From Schinkia azotoformans LMG 9581 (GTDB lineage: Bacteria > Bacillota > Bacilli > Bacillales > Bacillaceae_J): DNA of 64,000 nucleotides. Under the pieces are notes generated by a model that saw only the letters and a list, made by a program, of their open reading frames with translations, was not told where the DNA came from and made no database searches. Shown here one piece after another: positions 28,418-39,360 of this stretch. Position numbers and translations under genes: made by a program. Within the stretch, counting starts at the first letter, position 1. Each line of letters begins with the position of its first letter. The stretch covers positions 62,001-126,000 of the forward strand of contig NZ_AJLR01000040.1 in assembly GCF_000307855.1 (NCBI RefSeq), in the 5' to 3' direction.

Positions 28418-29065
28418 TTATTCAATAATCTTCAAGATATCCGCGACTTCTTTACGGGCCAATCTTTTTGGTGTTTCTTTTGGATACCCTAAAGCAATAA
28501 CCATGTTAATCGTTTTACTTTCTTCAATATGTAAATACCCGCGTAATCGTTCTTCAGCAAGTAAAACAGGGCCAGTCATTGGACAAGTACCCAATCCTTT
28601 GGCATGGGCTGCTAACATTAAATTTTGGGAAGCTAGGCAGCTGCTTTTTATTCCTTCTTCTCGCCATACTTCGTCAGGAACAAGGTCGATCGGGTTAAAC
28701 ACTTTTTCCCTAAACTTAGATTCGTATGGTGTTGCTAAGCAAATAACCAAGACAGGCGCATCTGAAAAAGCAGTGGCATAAGGACCAAATGATTTGAGCA
28801 GCATTTTAGCTGGTCTATCTAAACCACGTTCTTCTGCGTCTTTCGCTCTTTCGTGAAGGGCATCCCAAGTTAATTCTTCGATCTTCTTTATCTTTTCCTT
28901 ATCTTTAATCACGATAAATTCCCATGTTTGTGAGTTTGTGTCACTAGGGGCGTATCTAGCGCAATCAATTAACTCAATAATATCTTCGTTTGATACTTCT
29001 TTTTCTTCGAATTTTCTTACACTTCTTCTGCCTAAAACAATTTCTTTAAACTGACTGTAATCCAT
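28418..29065 (-). CDS. Nitroreductase-family FMN oxidoreductase
   Basis: 215 residues from the ATG at 29065, with GGAGGT eight bases upstream. The N-terminal VLGRRSVRKFEEKEV and YAPSDTNSQTWEFIVI are the FMN-binding motifs, with GLGTCPMTGPVL and VIALGYPKETP later. NAD(P)H-dependent reduction of nitro compounds, quinones or related substrates; the true substrate cannot be read. The 52-base repeat array lies in its upstream region. Confidence 0.88.
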   Translation of the reverse strand: MDYSQFKEIVLGRRSVRKFEEKEVSNEDIIELIDCARYAPSDTNSQTWEFIVIKDKEKIKKIEELTWDALHERAKDAEERGLDRPAKMLLKSFGPYATAFSDAPVLVICLATPYESKFREKVFNPIDLVPDEVWREEGIKSSCLASQNLMLAAHAKGLGTCPMTGPVLLAEERLRGYLHIEESKTINMVIALGYPKETPKRLARKEVADILKIIE

Positions 29066-29154
29066 AAAAACCTCCATCAAACCATTTATAAACATAATAA
29101 ACTAACTCTATCAAAATATAGCATACTTTTACAACAAAAACTGCCTTATCCCTC

Positions 29155-29355
29155 ATCAAAAGGAGCTCGAGTCCATATTGGTGAGGATAAAAGCAGGTTA
29201 TCTATTATCAAAAGGAGCTCGAGTCCACTTTGGTGAGGATAAATGGAAGTTATCTATTATTAAAAGGAGCTCGAGTCCACTTTGGTGAGGATAAACGGAA
29301 GTTATCTATCATCAAAAGTAAATCGAGCCCACTTTAGTGAGGATAAATGTAAAAG
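29155..29355. repeat. Four-copy 52-bp tandem repeat array
   Basis: Units start at 29155, 29207, 29259 and 29311, exactly 52 bases apart. The shared core is AAAAGGAGCTCGAGTCCA followed by TTGGTGAGGATAA. Copies 1-3 are nearly identical; copy 4 is diverged (AAATCGAGCCCA). The core holds overlapping palindromes GAGCTC and CTCGAG. The array is non-coding (period not a multiple of three) and lies between the pbuX stop and the nitroreductase start. Confidence 0.92.
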
Positions 29356-29398
29356 CATTAAATTGAAGACAGGATACCACGCAAATGTAACGAGCAAT

Positions 29399-30715
29399 TT
29401 AAGAAACTTTCTGACCTTCTATCGAAACGACGGTATTTTTTCCTTCAGCTTTGCTGCTAGGTATAACATTAAACATAATGTTTAGTGCAATTGCTGTTAA
29501 GCTGCCGGCGACGATCCCGTTGCTTGTTAAAATTTGAACACTGGAAGGTAATTGAGCGAACATTTCAGGAACGGTAGTTACACCTAAGCCCATACCAACA
29601 GAGCAGGCAATAATTAATAAATTTCCTTGGGTATCAAAACTAACATTGCTTAACATCTTAATCCCATAAGCGACTACCATTCCGAACATCGCTACCATTG
29701 CACCGCCTAGTACTGGCTCAGGAATTATGGTAGTAATGGCCGCAATTTTTGGAACTAATCCTAAAATAACAAGGATAAAGCCTGCCATAAAAATCGTATT
29801 TTTCGATTTAACTCCCGATAGCTGGACAAGGCCGACGTTTTGCGAGTAGGCTGTATAAGGTAAAGCGTTAAATATACCGCCGAGCATAATCGCCAATCCT
29901 TCTGCTCGGTAGCCCTTTGTTAAATCTTGTTGCGATAGCTTTTGCCCGCAAATGCTGCTTAACGCAAGGTACACACCTGTAGATTCTATTAAACTAACAA
30001 TATTAACCAAGGTCATCGTTAAAATTGGTGTTAGTTCAAAGGTAGGTGTTCCAAAATAAAATGGCTGCACCATATGTACCCAAGAAGCTTCGCCAACTTT
30101 TGAAAAATCAACGAGCCCCATAAAAGAAGCTGCAATCGTACCGATGATCATTCCTAATAAAATGGAGATAGAACGAATAAAGCCAGTGAAAAATTTGTTT
30201 AGTAATAAAATAATGACTAAAACACCAAATGAAAGCATTAAAAACTTCGGATTTCCAAACTCTGGATTCCCTTGTCCACCAGCCATGTTATTGATAGCGG
30301 TGGGAATTAATGTAATACCAATGATTGTAACGACGGAACCAGTTACAACAGGAGGGAAGAATTTAAGCAACTTACCGAAATATTGGGCGATCAAAACAAC
30401 GATTAGTCCTGAGACAATAATCGCACCGTAAACGGAAGATATACCATATTGTGTACCAATCGCAATCATTGGACCAACGGCTGTGAACGTACATCCAAGC
30501 ATGATCGGCAGGCCGATACCAAAAAAACGATTTTTCCAAACTTGTAGAAGTGTAGCAATACCGCATGCTAATAAATCAATTGAGACAAGATACGTTAATT
30601 GTTCAAATGATAACCCTAAAGCACCCCCCACAATAAGAGGTACGATAACCGCACCAGCATACATAGCTAAAACATGCTGAAAACCTAATGAGAATGTTTT
30701 CAATGAGTTTTTCAT
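29399..30715 (-). CDS. pbuX: Xanthine permease PbuX (NCS2 family)
   Basis: 438 residues from the ATG at 30715; the in-frame TTG 12 bases upstream lies in the GGAGG site itself. About 12-14 membrane helices. FSLGFQHVLAMYAGAVIVP, the QNVGLVQLSGVKSK segment and PEPVLGGAMVAMFGMV are typical of UraA/xanthine permeases. It follows xpt by 24 bases in a riboswitch-controlled operon, so xanthine is the best substrate. Confidence 0.93.
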   Translation of the reverse strand: MKNSLKTFSLGFQHVLAMYAGAVIVPLIVGGALGLSFEQLTYLVSIDLLACGIATLLQVWKNRFFGIGLPIMLGCTFTAVGPMIAIGTQYGISSVYGAIIVSGLIVVLIAQYFGKLLKFFPPVVTGSVVTIIGITLIPTAINNMAGGQGNPEFGNPKFLMLSFGVLVIILLLNKFFTGFIRSISILLGMIIGTIAASFMGLVDFSKVGEASWVHMVQPFYFGTPTFELTPILTMTLVNIVSLIESTGVYLALSSICGQKLSQQDLTKGYRAEGLAIMLGGIFNALPYTAYSQNVGLVQLSGVKSKNTIFMAGFILVILGLVPKIAAITTIIPEPVLGGAMVAMFGMVVAYGIKMLSNVSFDTQGNLLIIACSVGMGLGVTTVPEMFAQLPSSVQILTSNGIVAGSLTAIALNIMFNVIPSSKAEGKNTVVSIEGQKVS

Positions 30716-30739
30716 ATAATCCTCCAATAAAAGAAATAG

Positions 30740-31351
<612 letters not shown>

Positions 31352-31357
31352 TCAACT

Positions 31358-31408
31358 AAAAAAGCCCAAACCAGTTGTTTCTCAATTTGAGTAAGCAACA
31401 GATTTGGG
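31358..31408 (-). terminator. Riboswitch-controlled intrinsic terminator before xpt
   Basis: On the minus strand CCCAAATCTGTTG pairs with CAACTGGTTTGGG, followed by CTTTTTT. It forms the expression platform of the upstream purine aptamer; ligand binding should favour it. Confidence 0.88.
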
Positions 31409-31472
31409 ATATAGTATTCTAGTAAAGATAATACTTTAAATGAAAAGTATTAAATCTTAAACCAAATGAGCT

Positions 31473-31543
31473 TACTCGTAGTCGGAAAATTTATGGTAAT
31501 CCGGTAGAAACTCGCTGGCCATATTCCAGCTATTATACGAGCT
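31473..31543 (-). ncRNA. Purine (guanine/xanthine class) riboswitch aptamer
   Basis: On the minus strand the P1 arms are CTCGTA and TACGAG. Between them are the conserved TATAAT, the P2 hairpin AGCTGG-AATATGG-CCAGC, TTTCTACC, and CCGACTACGAG. The discriminating base in GACTACG is C, which marks guanine rather than adenine specificity. The aptamer lies about 140 bases upstream of xpt. Confidence 0.95.
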
Positions 31544-31758
31544 AGTCTTATGTAATTTTTATTTAATGTAATTTGCATTATATATTAGAAAAATAATCTT
31601 GAAAAGAGGGTTTTTATAAAAAACGAACAAAAATTTTAAAAAAATTATTAACGTTCGGTTTTTCTCTTTTTGTAACTGTTTTTACACAGTAAAGGGCCTT
31701 TTTGTTATAATAGAGTGCAAAAGAAGGAATGAACTATATAAAAGGAGTTGTATCATCA

Positions 31759-32715
31759 TTGCATCATTCAGAAAATGCTTATTTACAAATGTGCCAGCAC
31801 ATTATAAATAACGGGATTAAAAAAGAAGACCGAACTGGTACAGGCACTTTATCTGTGTTCGGCTATCAAATGCGTTTTGACTTAAATCAGGGATTCCCAC
31901 TGTTAACAACAAAACGTATTCCTTTTCGATTAATTGCCAGTGAACTTCTATGGTTTATTAAAGGGGATACTAATATCAGGTATTTATTGCAGCATAATAA
32001 TAATATTTGGAATGAGTGGGCTTTTAAGAATTGGGTAGAAAGCAGCGAGTACAATGGGCCCGATATGACTGATTTTGGTCGCCGCAGCCTTATCGATGAA
32101 CAATTTAATGAACTCTATCAAATTGAGATGGACAAGTTCAAAGAAAGAATTTTATCAGACGATGAATTTGCAAAGAAATATGGTGAACTTGGGCCGGTTT
32201 ACGGAAAACAATGGCGGAACTGGGAGACAGCACGCGGAGAAATGATCGATCAGCTAAAAAATGTTATCGAAGAAATTAAGAGAAATCCGGACAGCCGAAG
32301 ATTGTTAGTCGTTGCCTATAATCCGGGTGAGGTTTCCGGCATGGCATTACCTCCATGTCATAGCTTATTCCAATTTTATGTTGCAGAAGGAAAACTAAGC
32401 TGTCAGCTTTATCAAAGATCAGCCGACATTTTCTTAGGAGTGCCCTTCAATATCGCCAGTTATGCGTTATTAACACATTTAATAGCCCAGGAATGCGGCT
32501 TACAGGTTGGTGATTTTGTACATACATTTGGGGATGCCCATATTTATGTGAATCATATTGAACAAATTAATACACAGTTAAGCAGGGAGCCAAAACCCTT
32601 GCCAACTTTAAAATTAAACACAAATGTTACCTCTGTATTTGATTTTGAAATGGATGATATTGAACTTATTGGATATGATCCATATCCGGCTATTAAAGCA
32701 CCGGTAGCAGTGTGA
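31759..32715 (+). CDS. thyA: Thymidylate synthase
   Basis: 318 residues from a TTG at 31759, with AAAGGAG about 12 bases upstream, giving an N-terminus ([15 protein letters not shown]) that matches the 318-residue firmicute form. The ATG at 31729 would add ten unlikely residues. [22 protein letters not shown], the catalytic [13 protein letters not shown] and the [10 protein letters not shown] folate site are intact. It makes dTMP from dUMP and methylene-tetrahydrofolate; the dihydrofolate made is recycled by folA, two genes on. Confidence 0.94.
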   Translation: MHHSENAYLQMCQHIINNGIKKEDRTGTGTLSVFGYQMRFDLNQGFPLLTTKRIPFRLIASELLWFIKGDTNIRYLLQHNNNIWNEWAFKNWVESSEYNGPDMTDFGRRSLIDEQFNELYQIEMDKFKERILSDDEFAKKYGELGPVYGKQWRNWETARGEMIDQLKNVIEEIKRNPDSRRLLVVAYNPGEVSGMALPPCHSLFQFYVAEGKLSCQLYQRSADIFLGVPFNIASYALLTHLIAQECGLQVGDFVHTFGDAHIYVNHIEQINTQLSREPKPLPTLKLNTNVTSVFDFEMDDIELIGYDPYPAIKAPVAV

Positions 32716-32733
32716 TAAATGGGTTGTGAATAA

Positions 32734-33348
32734 ATGGAAAGCCATTTAATTTATTTGTTGGAGCATTATGGATACTTTGGAATTATGTTCCTATTAATTT
32801 TGGGAATTGTCGGTTTGCCGATTCCTGATGAATTCTTGCTTACTTACATTGGATATAACGTATTTTTGGGAAAATTATCCTATGTTTTATCTTTAGCTAG
32901 TGTATTTATTGGGGCCATCATTGGAATTTCGATTAGTTATTTTTTAGGAATTAAATTAGGTAGCCCCTTTTTACATAAATTCGGACCTAGACTTCATTTT
33001 ACAGAAAAAAGGATCGAAACGACTCATCGTCTCTTTGAAAAATTTGGCCCTTATTTATTGTTTATAGGATATTTTATTCCCGGTGTACGTCATATTACCG
33101 CTTATCTTGCCGGAATTAACACAATGTCATTTAAAAAGTTTGCCTTATTTGCCTATACAGGTGCGGTGTTTTGGGGATTTACCTTCATAACATTGGGCCG
33201 GACATTGGGGAAAAATTGGCATCGAGTCGAGTTTATAATAGACCAATATCGGGTTTACTTTATCGTATTTGTATTACTTGCAACTATTAGTGTTATTTTT
33301 ATTTATTGGAGAAAAGCAAAAACAAAAGCAATTAAATCGAAGATATGA
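32734..33348 (+). CDS. DedA-family membrane protein
   Basis: 204 residues, four to five membrane helices. The DedA signature is LPIPDEFLLTYIGY at the first helix and RFIPGVRH-like YFIPGVRHITAYLAGINTM later, with its conserved arginine. DedA proteins act in lipid-carrier (undecaprenyl phosphate or phospholipid) flipping. It sits between thyA and folA, 18 bases after thyA, with no evident functional tie. Confidence 0.9.
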   Translation: MESHLIYLLEHYGYFGIMFLLILGIVGLPIPDEFLLTYIGYNVFLGKLSYVLSLASVFIGAIIGISISYFLGIKLGSPFLHKFGPRLHFTEKRIETTHRLFEKFGPYLLFIGYFIPGVRHITAYLAGINTMSFKKFALFAYTGAVFWGFTFITLGRTLGKNWHRVEFIIDQYRVYFIVFVLLATISVIFIYWRKAKTKAIKSKI

Positions 33349-33372
33349 ATCGAATAGGAAAGGATCTTTCGA

Positions 33373-33864
33373 ATGATTTCAATCGTGGTAGCAATGGATA
33401 AAAACAGAGTGATCGGCAAAAATAATCAATTACCATGGCATCTGCCGGCGGATTTGGCTTTTTTTAAAAAAGTAACAATGGGGAAAGCAATCGTAATGGG
33501 AAGAAAAACCTATGAGTCGATTGGAAGACCATTACCTGGTCGGGAAAATATTATATTAACGAAAAACAGAGAGTATCAGACTGAGGGCTGCACGATTATC
33601 CATAGTATTGATGATGTTTTTGATATAGAAAAAATAGCAAATGGGGAAGTGTGTGTCATCGGTGGTGCAGAAATTTTTAAAGAAGTTTTAACTTCTACCG
33701 ATCGCTTATATATAACCGAAATTGACCATGAATTTGAAGGGGATACATATTTCCCGCTGGTAAGAGAATCGGATTGGACACTTATTTCTAAGGAAAAAGG
33801 ACCTAAAGACGAGAAAAATCCGTATGATTATTATTTTGCTATTTATGAAAGAATTTTGTCATAA
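33373..33864 (+). CDS. folA: Dihydrofolate reductase
   Basis: 163 residues. ISIVVAMDKNRVIGKNNQLPWHLPADL carries the catalytic acid; within it GKNNQLPWHLPADL is diagnostic. IVMGRKTYESIGRPLPGR binds NADPH. Regenerates tetrahydrofolate after ThyA. Confidence 0.96.
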   Translation: MISIVVAMDKNRVIGKNNQLPWHLPADLAFFKKVTMGKAIVMGRKTYESIGRPLPGRENIILTKNREYQTEGCTIIHSIDDVFDIEKIANGEVCVIGGAEIFKEVLTSTDRLYITEIDHEFEGDTYFPLVRESDWTLISKEKGPKDEKNPYDYYFAIYERILS

Positions 33865-33876
33865 TTTTGGCGGTGA

Positions 33877-33918
33877 ATGGGAGAGCTATCATCAAAAATG
33901 GAGCTCTTCCATTTTTTA
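33877..33918 (+). terminator. Terminator after folA
   Basis: ATGGGAGAGCT and AGCTCTTCCAT give an 11-base stem with a T6 tail. Confidence 0.88.
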
Positions 33919-34079
33919 ATTTTACATTAAATTGCAGGTTATATTTTAATGATAACGTTTTCGCATTTACCGAAAATTGCAAGAGTTTTGAAAATACTTT
34001 TCTCAGTCCCTCTAAAACGTGTTATAATAGAATGAAAATTCTATGTATACAATAGCTTTAGAAAGAAGGACTATCTAAG

Positions 34080-35345
34080 ATGGAAGGTACAAAGGTTATG
34101 AAGAAAGTACAAATTGAAGATATCATCATTGCAAATCATGCTTTAAAAGATATTGTTACCCATACACCATTACAAAAAAATGAAATATTATCTGAACGAT
34201 ATCAGTGTAATGTTTATTTAAAAAGGGAAGATTTACAAATTGTTCGTTCGTTTAAACTTCGTGGTGCCTATAATAAAATTCAAAGCTTAACGGAAGAGGA
34301 ACGGAAGAAAGGGGTTGTTTGCGCAAGTGCAGGAAATCATGCACAAGGCGTGGCTTATTCCTGTAATGCTTTAAAAATTAAGGGGAAAATATTCATGCCA
34401 TCCACAACACCGCGTCAAAAGATTAACTCTGTTACAAGATTTGGTGGAGAGTTTGTAGAAATCGTCTTAATCGGTGATACATTTGATGATTCCTCTCAAA
34501 AAGCGATGGAGTGCTGTAAACAAGAAGGGAAGGTATTTATCCATCCATTCGATGATCCACATGTCATTGCTGGTCAAGGAACACTGGCTATGGAAATCTT
34601 AAATGATATTGATGAGGAAGTTGACTATATATTTGCGGCAATTGGTGGGGGCGGCCTCATTTCCGGGGTTGGTACTTACGTTAAAGCCATTTCTCCAAAA
34701 ACTCAAATAATTGGAGTTGAACCGGAAGGTGCTCCATCCATGAAAATTTCACTGGATCAAAATGAAATTGTTACCCTCGATAAAATTGATAAATTTGTTG
34801 ATGGCGCCGCTGTTAAAACAGTTGGTGAGATGAATTTTGAGATTTGTAAGGAGTTGTTGGCGGGAGTAACTGTGGTTCCTGAAGGAAAAGTCTGCTCGAC
34901 CATTCTTGAACTATATAATGAAAATGCCATTGTTGTAGAACCTGCAGGAGCGTTGTCTATCGCTGCTCTTGATTTTAATAAAGATAAAATTAAAGGAAAA
35001 ACAGTAGTTTGCGTCGTCAGCGGCGGTAATAATGATATCAGCAGAATGCAGGAAATGAAAGAAAAATCCTTGATTTATGAAGGATTAATGCATTATTTCA
35101 TCGTTAATTTTCCACAACGTGCAGGTGCATTACGTGAATTCCTGGATGAAGTTTTGGGTCCAGATGACGATATTACTCGATTCGAATACACGAAGAAGAA
35201 TAATAAAGACAACGGACCGGCTCTCGTTGGATTGGAACTTAAAAACAGGATGGATTATGAACCATTAATTAATAGAATGAAGAAAAAAGGCTTTAAATAT
35301 AAAGAGCTTAATAAAGATATGGATTTATTTAATTTATTAATATAA
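34080..35345 (+). CDS. ilvA: Threonine dehydratase, biosynthetic (single regulatory domain)
   Basis: 421 residues. The pyridoxal phosphate lysine is in VRSFKLRGAYNKI; SAGNHAQGVAYS and the glycine loop IGGGGLISGVGTY bind the cofactor phosphate. One ACT-like regulatory domain (about 325-421) replaces the two of the E. coli enzyme, as in Bacillus. First step from threonine to isoleucine. Confidence 0.95.
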   Translation: MEGTKVMKKVQIEDIIIANHALKDIVTHTPLQKNEILSERYQCNVYLKREDLQIVRSFKLRGAYNKIQSLTEEERKKGVVCASAGNHAQGVAYSCNALKIKGKIFMPSTTPRQKINSVTRFGGEFVEIVLIGDTFDDSSQKAMECCKQEGKVFIHPFDDPHVIAGQGTLAMEILNDIDEEVDYIFAAIGGGGLISGVGTYVKAISPKTQIIGVEPEGAPSMKISLDQNEIVTLDKIDKFVDGAAVKTVGEMNFEICKELLAGVTVVPEGKVCSTILELYNENAIVVEPAGALSIAALDFNKDKIKGKTVVCVVSGGNNDISRMQEMKEKSLIYEGLMHYFIVNFPQRAGALREFLDEVLGPDDDITRFEYTKKNNKDNGPALVGLELKNRMDYEPLINRMKKKGFKYKELNKDMDLFNLLI

Positions 35346-35360
35346 TAATATGTAGTAAAC

Positions 35361-35390
35361 AAAGACTGGAGATTATTCCGGTCTTTTTTA
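35361..35390 (+). terminator. Terminator after ilvA
   Basis: AAGACTGGA and TTCCGGTCTT pair with one G-T pair, followed by T6. Confidence 0.82.
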
Positions 35391-35512
35391 TTTGTTCATA
35401 TTTTTGTCGAAATTTGTATAACTTTCTGATATGAAAAAGTAGTTTAATAATAGTGTTAATGGTTAATTGCACAAAAATATTATTTTAAGAAAGCACTTTC
35501 AATGATGGAGAG

Positions 35513-35558
35513 TGTGATTTAAATTACAGTCAGGTATTTTTAATCAGGCTAGTATAAT
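35513..35558 (+). promoter_or_regulatory. FNR-like box and -10 element before the formate dehydrogenase operon
   Basis: TGTGA-TTTAAA-TTACA (35513-35528) differs from the FNR consensus TGTGA-N6-TCACA at one base. TATAAT lies at 35553-35558, so the box centre is about 41-45 bases upstream of the expected start, the activating position for FNR/CRP proteins. There is no good -35 hexamer, as expected for an activated promoter. Confidence 0.55.
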
Positions 35559-35592
35559 ATTGGATGTTTTTGCATGAAGGGGGTGTTCACAA

Positions 35593-36351
35593 ATGAATCG
35601 AAAATCATGCCCAGACGAGTACCCTATCACTCTCTTTGTTAATGGTCAAAATCTAGCAACTTACCAACTTACAAACCGAGATTTAGAAGATTGGGCAGTT
35701 GGCTATTTATATTCCGAGGCAGTCATTAGCTCCCCTAATGACCTTAAAATGATCAGAATTGATGAATCGCGAGGTAGGATATTGGTAGAAACAACCAGTG
35801 ACTTTGATATCGATCTTTTTCGTGAAAAACAAATGAACTTTTCAGCTGGTTGTGGCAGAGGAATTACCTTTTTTTCGATGTCAGATGTTAAAAGTTTTAC
35901 TAAAGTTAAAACAAATCGGACCGTTTCACTTTCTTATTTGTTAAAGAAACGGCATGAATTTGCGATAAATTCACCGCTATATTTGGAAACAGGTGGAATG
36001 CATGGTGCCTGCATTGTCGATCGCGAAGGTAAAATCTATGTTCGTGAGGATATCGGCAGACATAATGCTGTTGATAAAATTATTGGTTTCGCCTTACGCG
36101 AAAATATGAAACCTGAAGATCTCATCCTGCTTACTACAGGACGAATTTCATATGAAATGCTTTCAAAGGCTGCCAGATTTGGCTTTGGCATTGTGGGTTC
36201 AAGGACAGCCGCCACAAAGCAGGCTATTCAATTGGCAAACTATTTGAATGTAGAAGTCATTGGCTACATTAGAGGGAAAATGATCAATGTTTACACTTCT
36301 TGTGGCCGCGTCTTAAAAGATCTTAATGACAAAGTAGCTGGAGATCTATGA
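35593..36351 (+). CDS. fdhD: Formate dehydrogenase sulfurtransferase FdhD
   Basis: 252 residues. DWAVGYLYSEAVI, SPLYLETGGMHGACIV, REDIGRHNAVDKIIG and SYEMLSKAARFG are FdhD motifs. It moves sulfur from a cysteine desulfurase to the molybdenum cofactor of formate dehydrogenase. The family cysteine loop, usually with two cysteines, reads SAGCGRG here with only one. First gene of the operon, 30 bases before the catalytic subunit. Confidence 0.93.
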   Translation: MNRKSCPDEYPITLFVNGQNLATYQLTNRDLEDWAVGYLYSEAVISSPNDLKMIRIDESRGRILVETTSDFDIDLFREKQMNFSAGCGRGITFFSMSDVKSFTKVKTNRTVSLSYLLKKRHEFAINSPLYLETGGMHGACIVDREGKIYVREDIGRHNAVDKIIGFALRENMKPEDLILLTTGRISYEMLSKAARFGFGIVGSRTAATKQAIQLANYLNVEVIGYIRGKMINVYTSCGRVLKDLNDKVAGDL

Positions 36352-36380
36352 TCAAGCAACAAGTGAAAGGAGAATAATGT

Positions 36381-39359
36381 ATGGCAGAATTGACTAGAAG
36401 ACAATTCCTCAAATTGTCCGGTGCGACAGCAGCCACATTAGCCATTGTTGAGCTTGGCTTTAATGAAAAAGAGGTACAAGCAAAGTCTAAACAATTTAAA
36501 TTAGCTGAAGCCACTGTTACACCAACGATTTGCTGCTATTGCGCAGTTGGCTGTGGAATACTTGTTCATACAAAAGACGATCATGTATTGTTCACAGAAG
36601 GAGACCCAGATCACCCTATTAATGAAGGATCGCTTTGTAGCAAAGGTACAAATATCCGTCAGGTGTACGAATCTCCACGTCGTGTGACAAAGCCACTTTA
36701 TCGTGCGCCTGGGAGCAGTGAGTGGGAGGAAAAATCATGGGAATGGATGTATGACAGAATTGCAAAAAAGGTGAAAGAAACACGTGATCAAACATTTGTG
36801 ACCCATGATAATGGGCTACCTGTGAATAGAACTGAGGCCATCGCGTCCCTTGGTGGAGCAGCTTTAGATAATGAAGAGGACTATTTGCTTGCTAAGCTTA
36901 TGAGAGGGCTGGGATTAACCTATATTGAACACCAGGCACGTATATGACACAGCTCTACGGTTGCCGGTCTGGCACCTTCATTTGGTCGTGGAGCAATGAC
37001 AAATCATTGGAATGATATTCAATATTCTGATTGCATTTTAATCATGGGTTCAAATCCCGCTGAAAACCATCCGATAAGTTTCCGTTGGATTTTAAAAGCG
37101 CAAGAAAAAGGCGGTAAGATTGTATCCGTAGACCCGCGTTTTACACGAAGTTCAGCGAAAGCTGATATTTACGCACCATTGCGTTCAGGTACAGATATTG
37201 CCTTTATTGGTGGTCTGATAAATTATGCGATTGAAAACAATTTGTATCATAAAGAATACATTGTGAAATATACAAACGCTGCCTACATATTAGATGATGC
37301 GTACGATTTCCATGATGGCTTATTTAGCGGTTTTGATGAAGCTGGCCGAAAATATGATCAAGCCACTTGGGGATTTAAAAAGGATGCTGCTGGCAATGTA
37401 TTAATGGATGAAACGCTGGAAGATCCACGTTGTGTGTTCCAAATCATGAAAAAGCACTATTCCCGTTATGATATTGATACAGTTATTTCTGTAACCGGAA
37501 CACCAAAAAATAACTTCCTTGAAGTAGCTCAAGCTTTCTGTGGTACAGGGAAGGCTGGTAAAACAGGTACAATCATGTATGCAATGGGTGGAACACAATC
37601 TACTCATGGATCTCAAAACGTGCGTGCCTATGCGGTTATTCAGTTATTATTAGGAAATATTGGACTTCCTGGCGGCGGCGTTAATGCCCTTCGCGGTGAA
37701 TCAAATGTTCAGGGTTCAACGGACTTTGGGCTCTTGTATCACAATATTACTGGTTATCTAAACACACCGATAGACAATGAAAAAATGGCAACTCTTCAAG
37801 CGTATCTTGATAGTGAAACACCAAAATCAGGGTATTATGTGAACAAGCCGAAATTTTTTGTGAGTTATCTTAAAGCGATGTATGGGGAAAACGCAACAGC
37901 CAATAACGAGTTTGGTTATCAATATCACCCGAAATTAAAAGCAGGGAAAAACAATTCCTATATGGGATTATTTGACGAAATGTATGAAGGGAACCTCAAA
38001 GGGCTGTTCCTATTTGGACAAAACCCGGTTGTTGGATCACCGAACTCTACAAAGTCCCATAACGCGCTTGCCCAATTAGATTGGATGGTTTCAATTGACC
38101 TTTTTGAAACAGAGACGTCCGCTTTCTGGAAAAAGGAAGCTGGGAAAAATCCTGCTGAAATTAAGACTGAAGTTTTCTTTTTACCTGCATGTAGTTCATA
38201 TGAGAAAGAAGGAACCGTTACGAATTCTGGCCGTTGGATGCAATATCGTTGGCAGGCAATTCAACCAAAAGGAGATTCCAAGGGTGATTTAGAAATCATT
38301 CACGTTTTGGCTCGCAAATTAAAAGAGCTGTACAAAAATGATTCTTCACCAGTTGCAGCACCTTTCAATGCGCTTAGTTGGAGCTTTGGCGAGCATGCTC
38401 ACCCGGATATCGACCTTGTTCAACGAGAAATCAATGGTTTTGATTCCAAAACAGGCAAACTCGTTCCTGGCTTTGGAAAGCTCGCGGATGATGGTTCAAC
38501 AGCATGCGGCAACTGGATCTATTGCGGTTTCTATCCGGAGGAAGGCAAAAATCTATCAAAGGCTCGTGATAACAAAGATACGGGCATGAATAACTTCTTA
38601 AATTGGTCTTTTGCATGGCCAATGAACCGTCGGATTCTTTATAATCGTTGTTCAACAGACTATAATGGCAAGCCATGGTCTGATGATAAAAAGGTAATTT
38701 GGTGGGACCAAGCGAAGAAGGAATGGACAGGCTATGATGTTCCGGATTTTGTAAAAACACAAGTTCCAACTGAGGAGGCGGGACTTAAACCGTTTATTAT
38801 GAATGCATCCGGTGTGGGTAATTTATTTGCTAACTTAAAAGATGGCCCACTTCCAGAGCATTATGAGCCATATGAAAGTCCAATTCCGAACCCATTCTCC
38901 AGTATCGAGGTAAGCCCTGTTGCAGCCATGTTTAGTAAAAAGAGCAACAAGAAAGGAAGCCCTAAAGATTTTCCAATTGTGGCAACAACTTATCGTGTCA
39001 GCGAGCATTGGCAGTCTGGATCAATGACGCGGAACCAATCATTCCTTGCTGAACTTATGCCGCATATGTTTGTGGAAATCAGTGAAGAATTGGCTAAGGA
39101 AAAGGGGATTAACAATAAAGACCGTGTTATCATCAAATCAGCCCGGGCTGAAATTGAAGTGTATGCTCTAGTTACGAAACGCTTTAAACCTTATAAGATT
39201 AAAGGGAAAAAAGTACACCATATCGGCATGCCTTGGAACTACGGCTTTAATGGAATTGCCACTGGCGCTTCCGCTAATGATTTAACAACCTATGTAGGGG
39301 ATGCTAACTCTCAAATTCCTGAATATAAAGCGTTCCTTTGTGATATAAGGAGGGCATAA
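36381..39359 (+). CDS. fdhA: Formate dehydrogenase catalytic subunit, selenoprotein (in-frame UGA at 36945-36947)
   Basis: 992 residues when the in-frame TGA is read as selenocysteine (residue 189). The frame is the same on both sides. The context NHQARI-like IEHQARI-U-HSSTVAGLAP matches the FdnG/FdhF site where Sec binds molybdenum. Downstream family motifs continue: GRGAMTNHWNDI, MGSNPAENHP, GGTQSTHGSQNVRAYAV, LPGGGVNALRGESNVQG. The N-terminus has a Tat signal, TRRQFLKLSG, then a [4Fe-4S] motif CCYCAVGCG ... GSLCSKG. Exported, bis-MGD molybdenum enzyme oxidising formate outside. A standard gene caller would split it into two pieces at 36947/36996. Confidence 0.95.
36948..36988 (+). promoter_or_regulatory. 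SECIS element of the formate dehydrogenase gene
   Basis: Directly after the UGA, GGTTGCC-GGTCT-GGCACC (36959-36976) folds as GGU-(bulged U)-GCC / GGCACC with loop GGUCU. The E. coli fdhF SECIS has the same bulged U and GGUCU loop, which bind SelB. Confidence 0.9.
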
Positions 39360-39360
39360 G

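Noticed and set aside
29155-29355. CRISPR array
   Set aside because: The 52-base units are contiguous with no unique spacers, and no cas genes are present.
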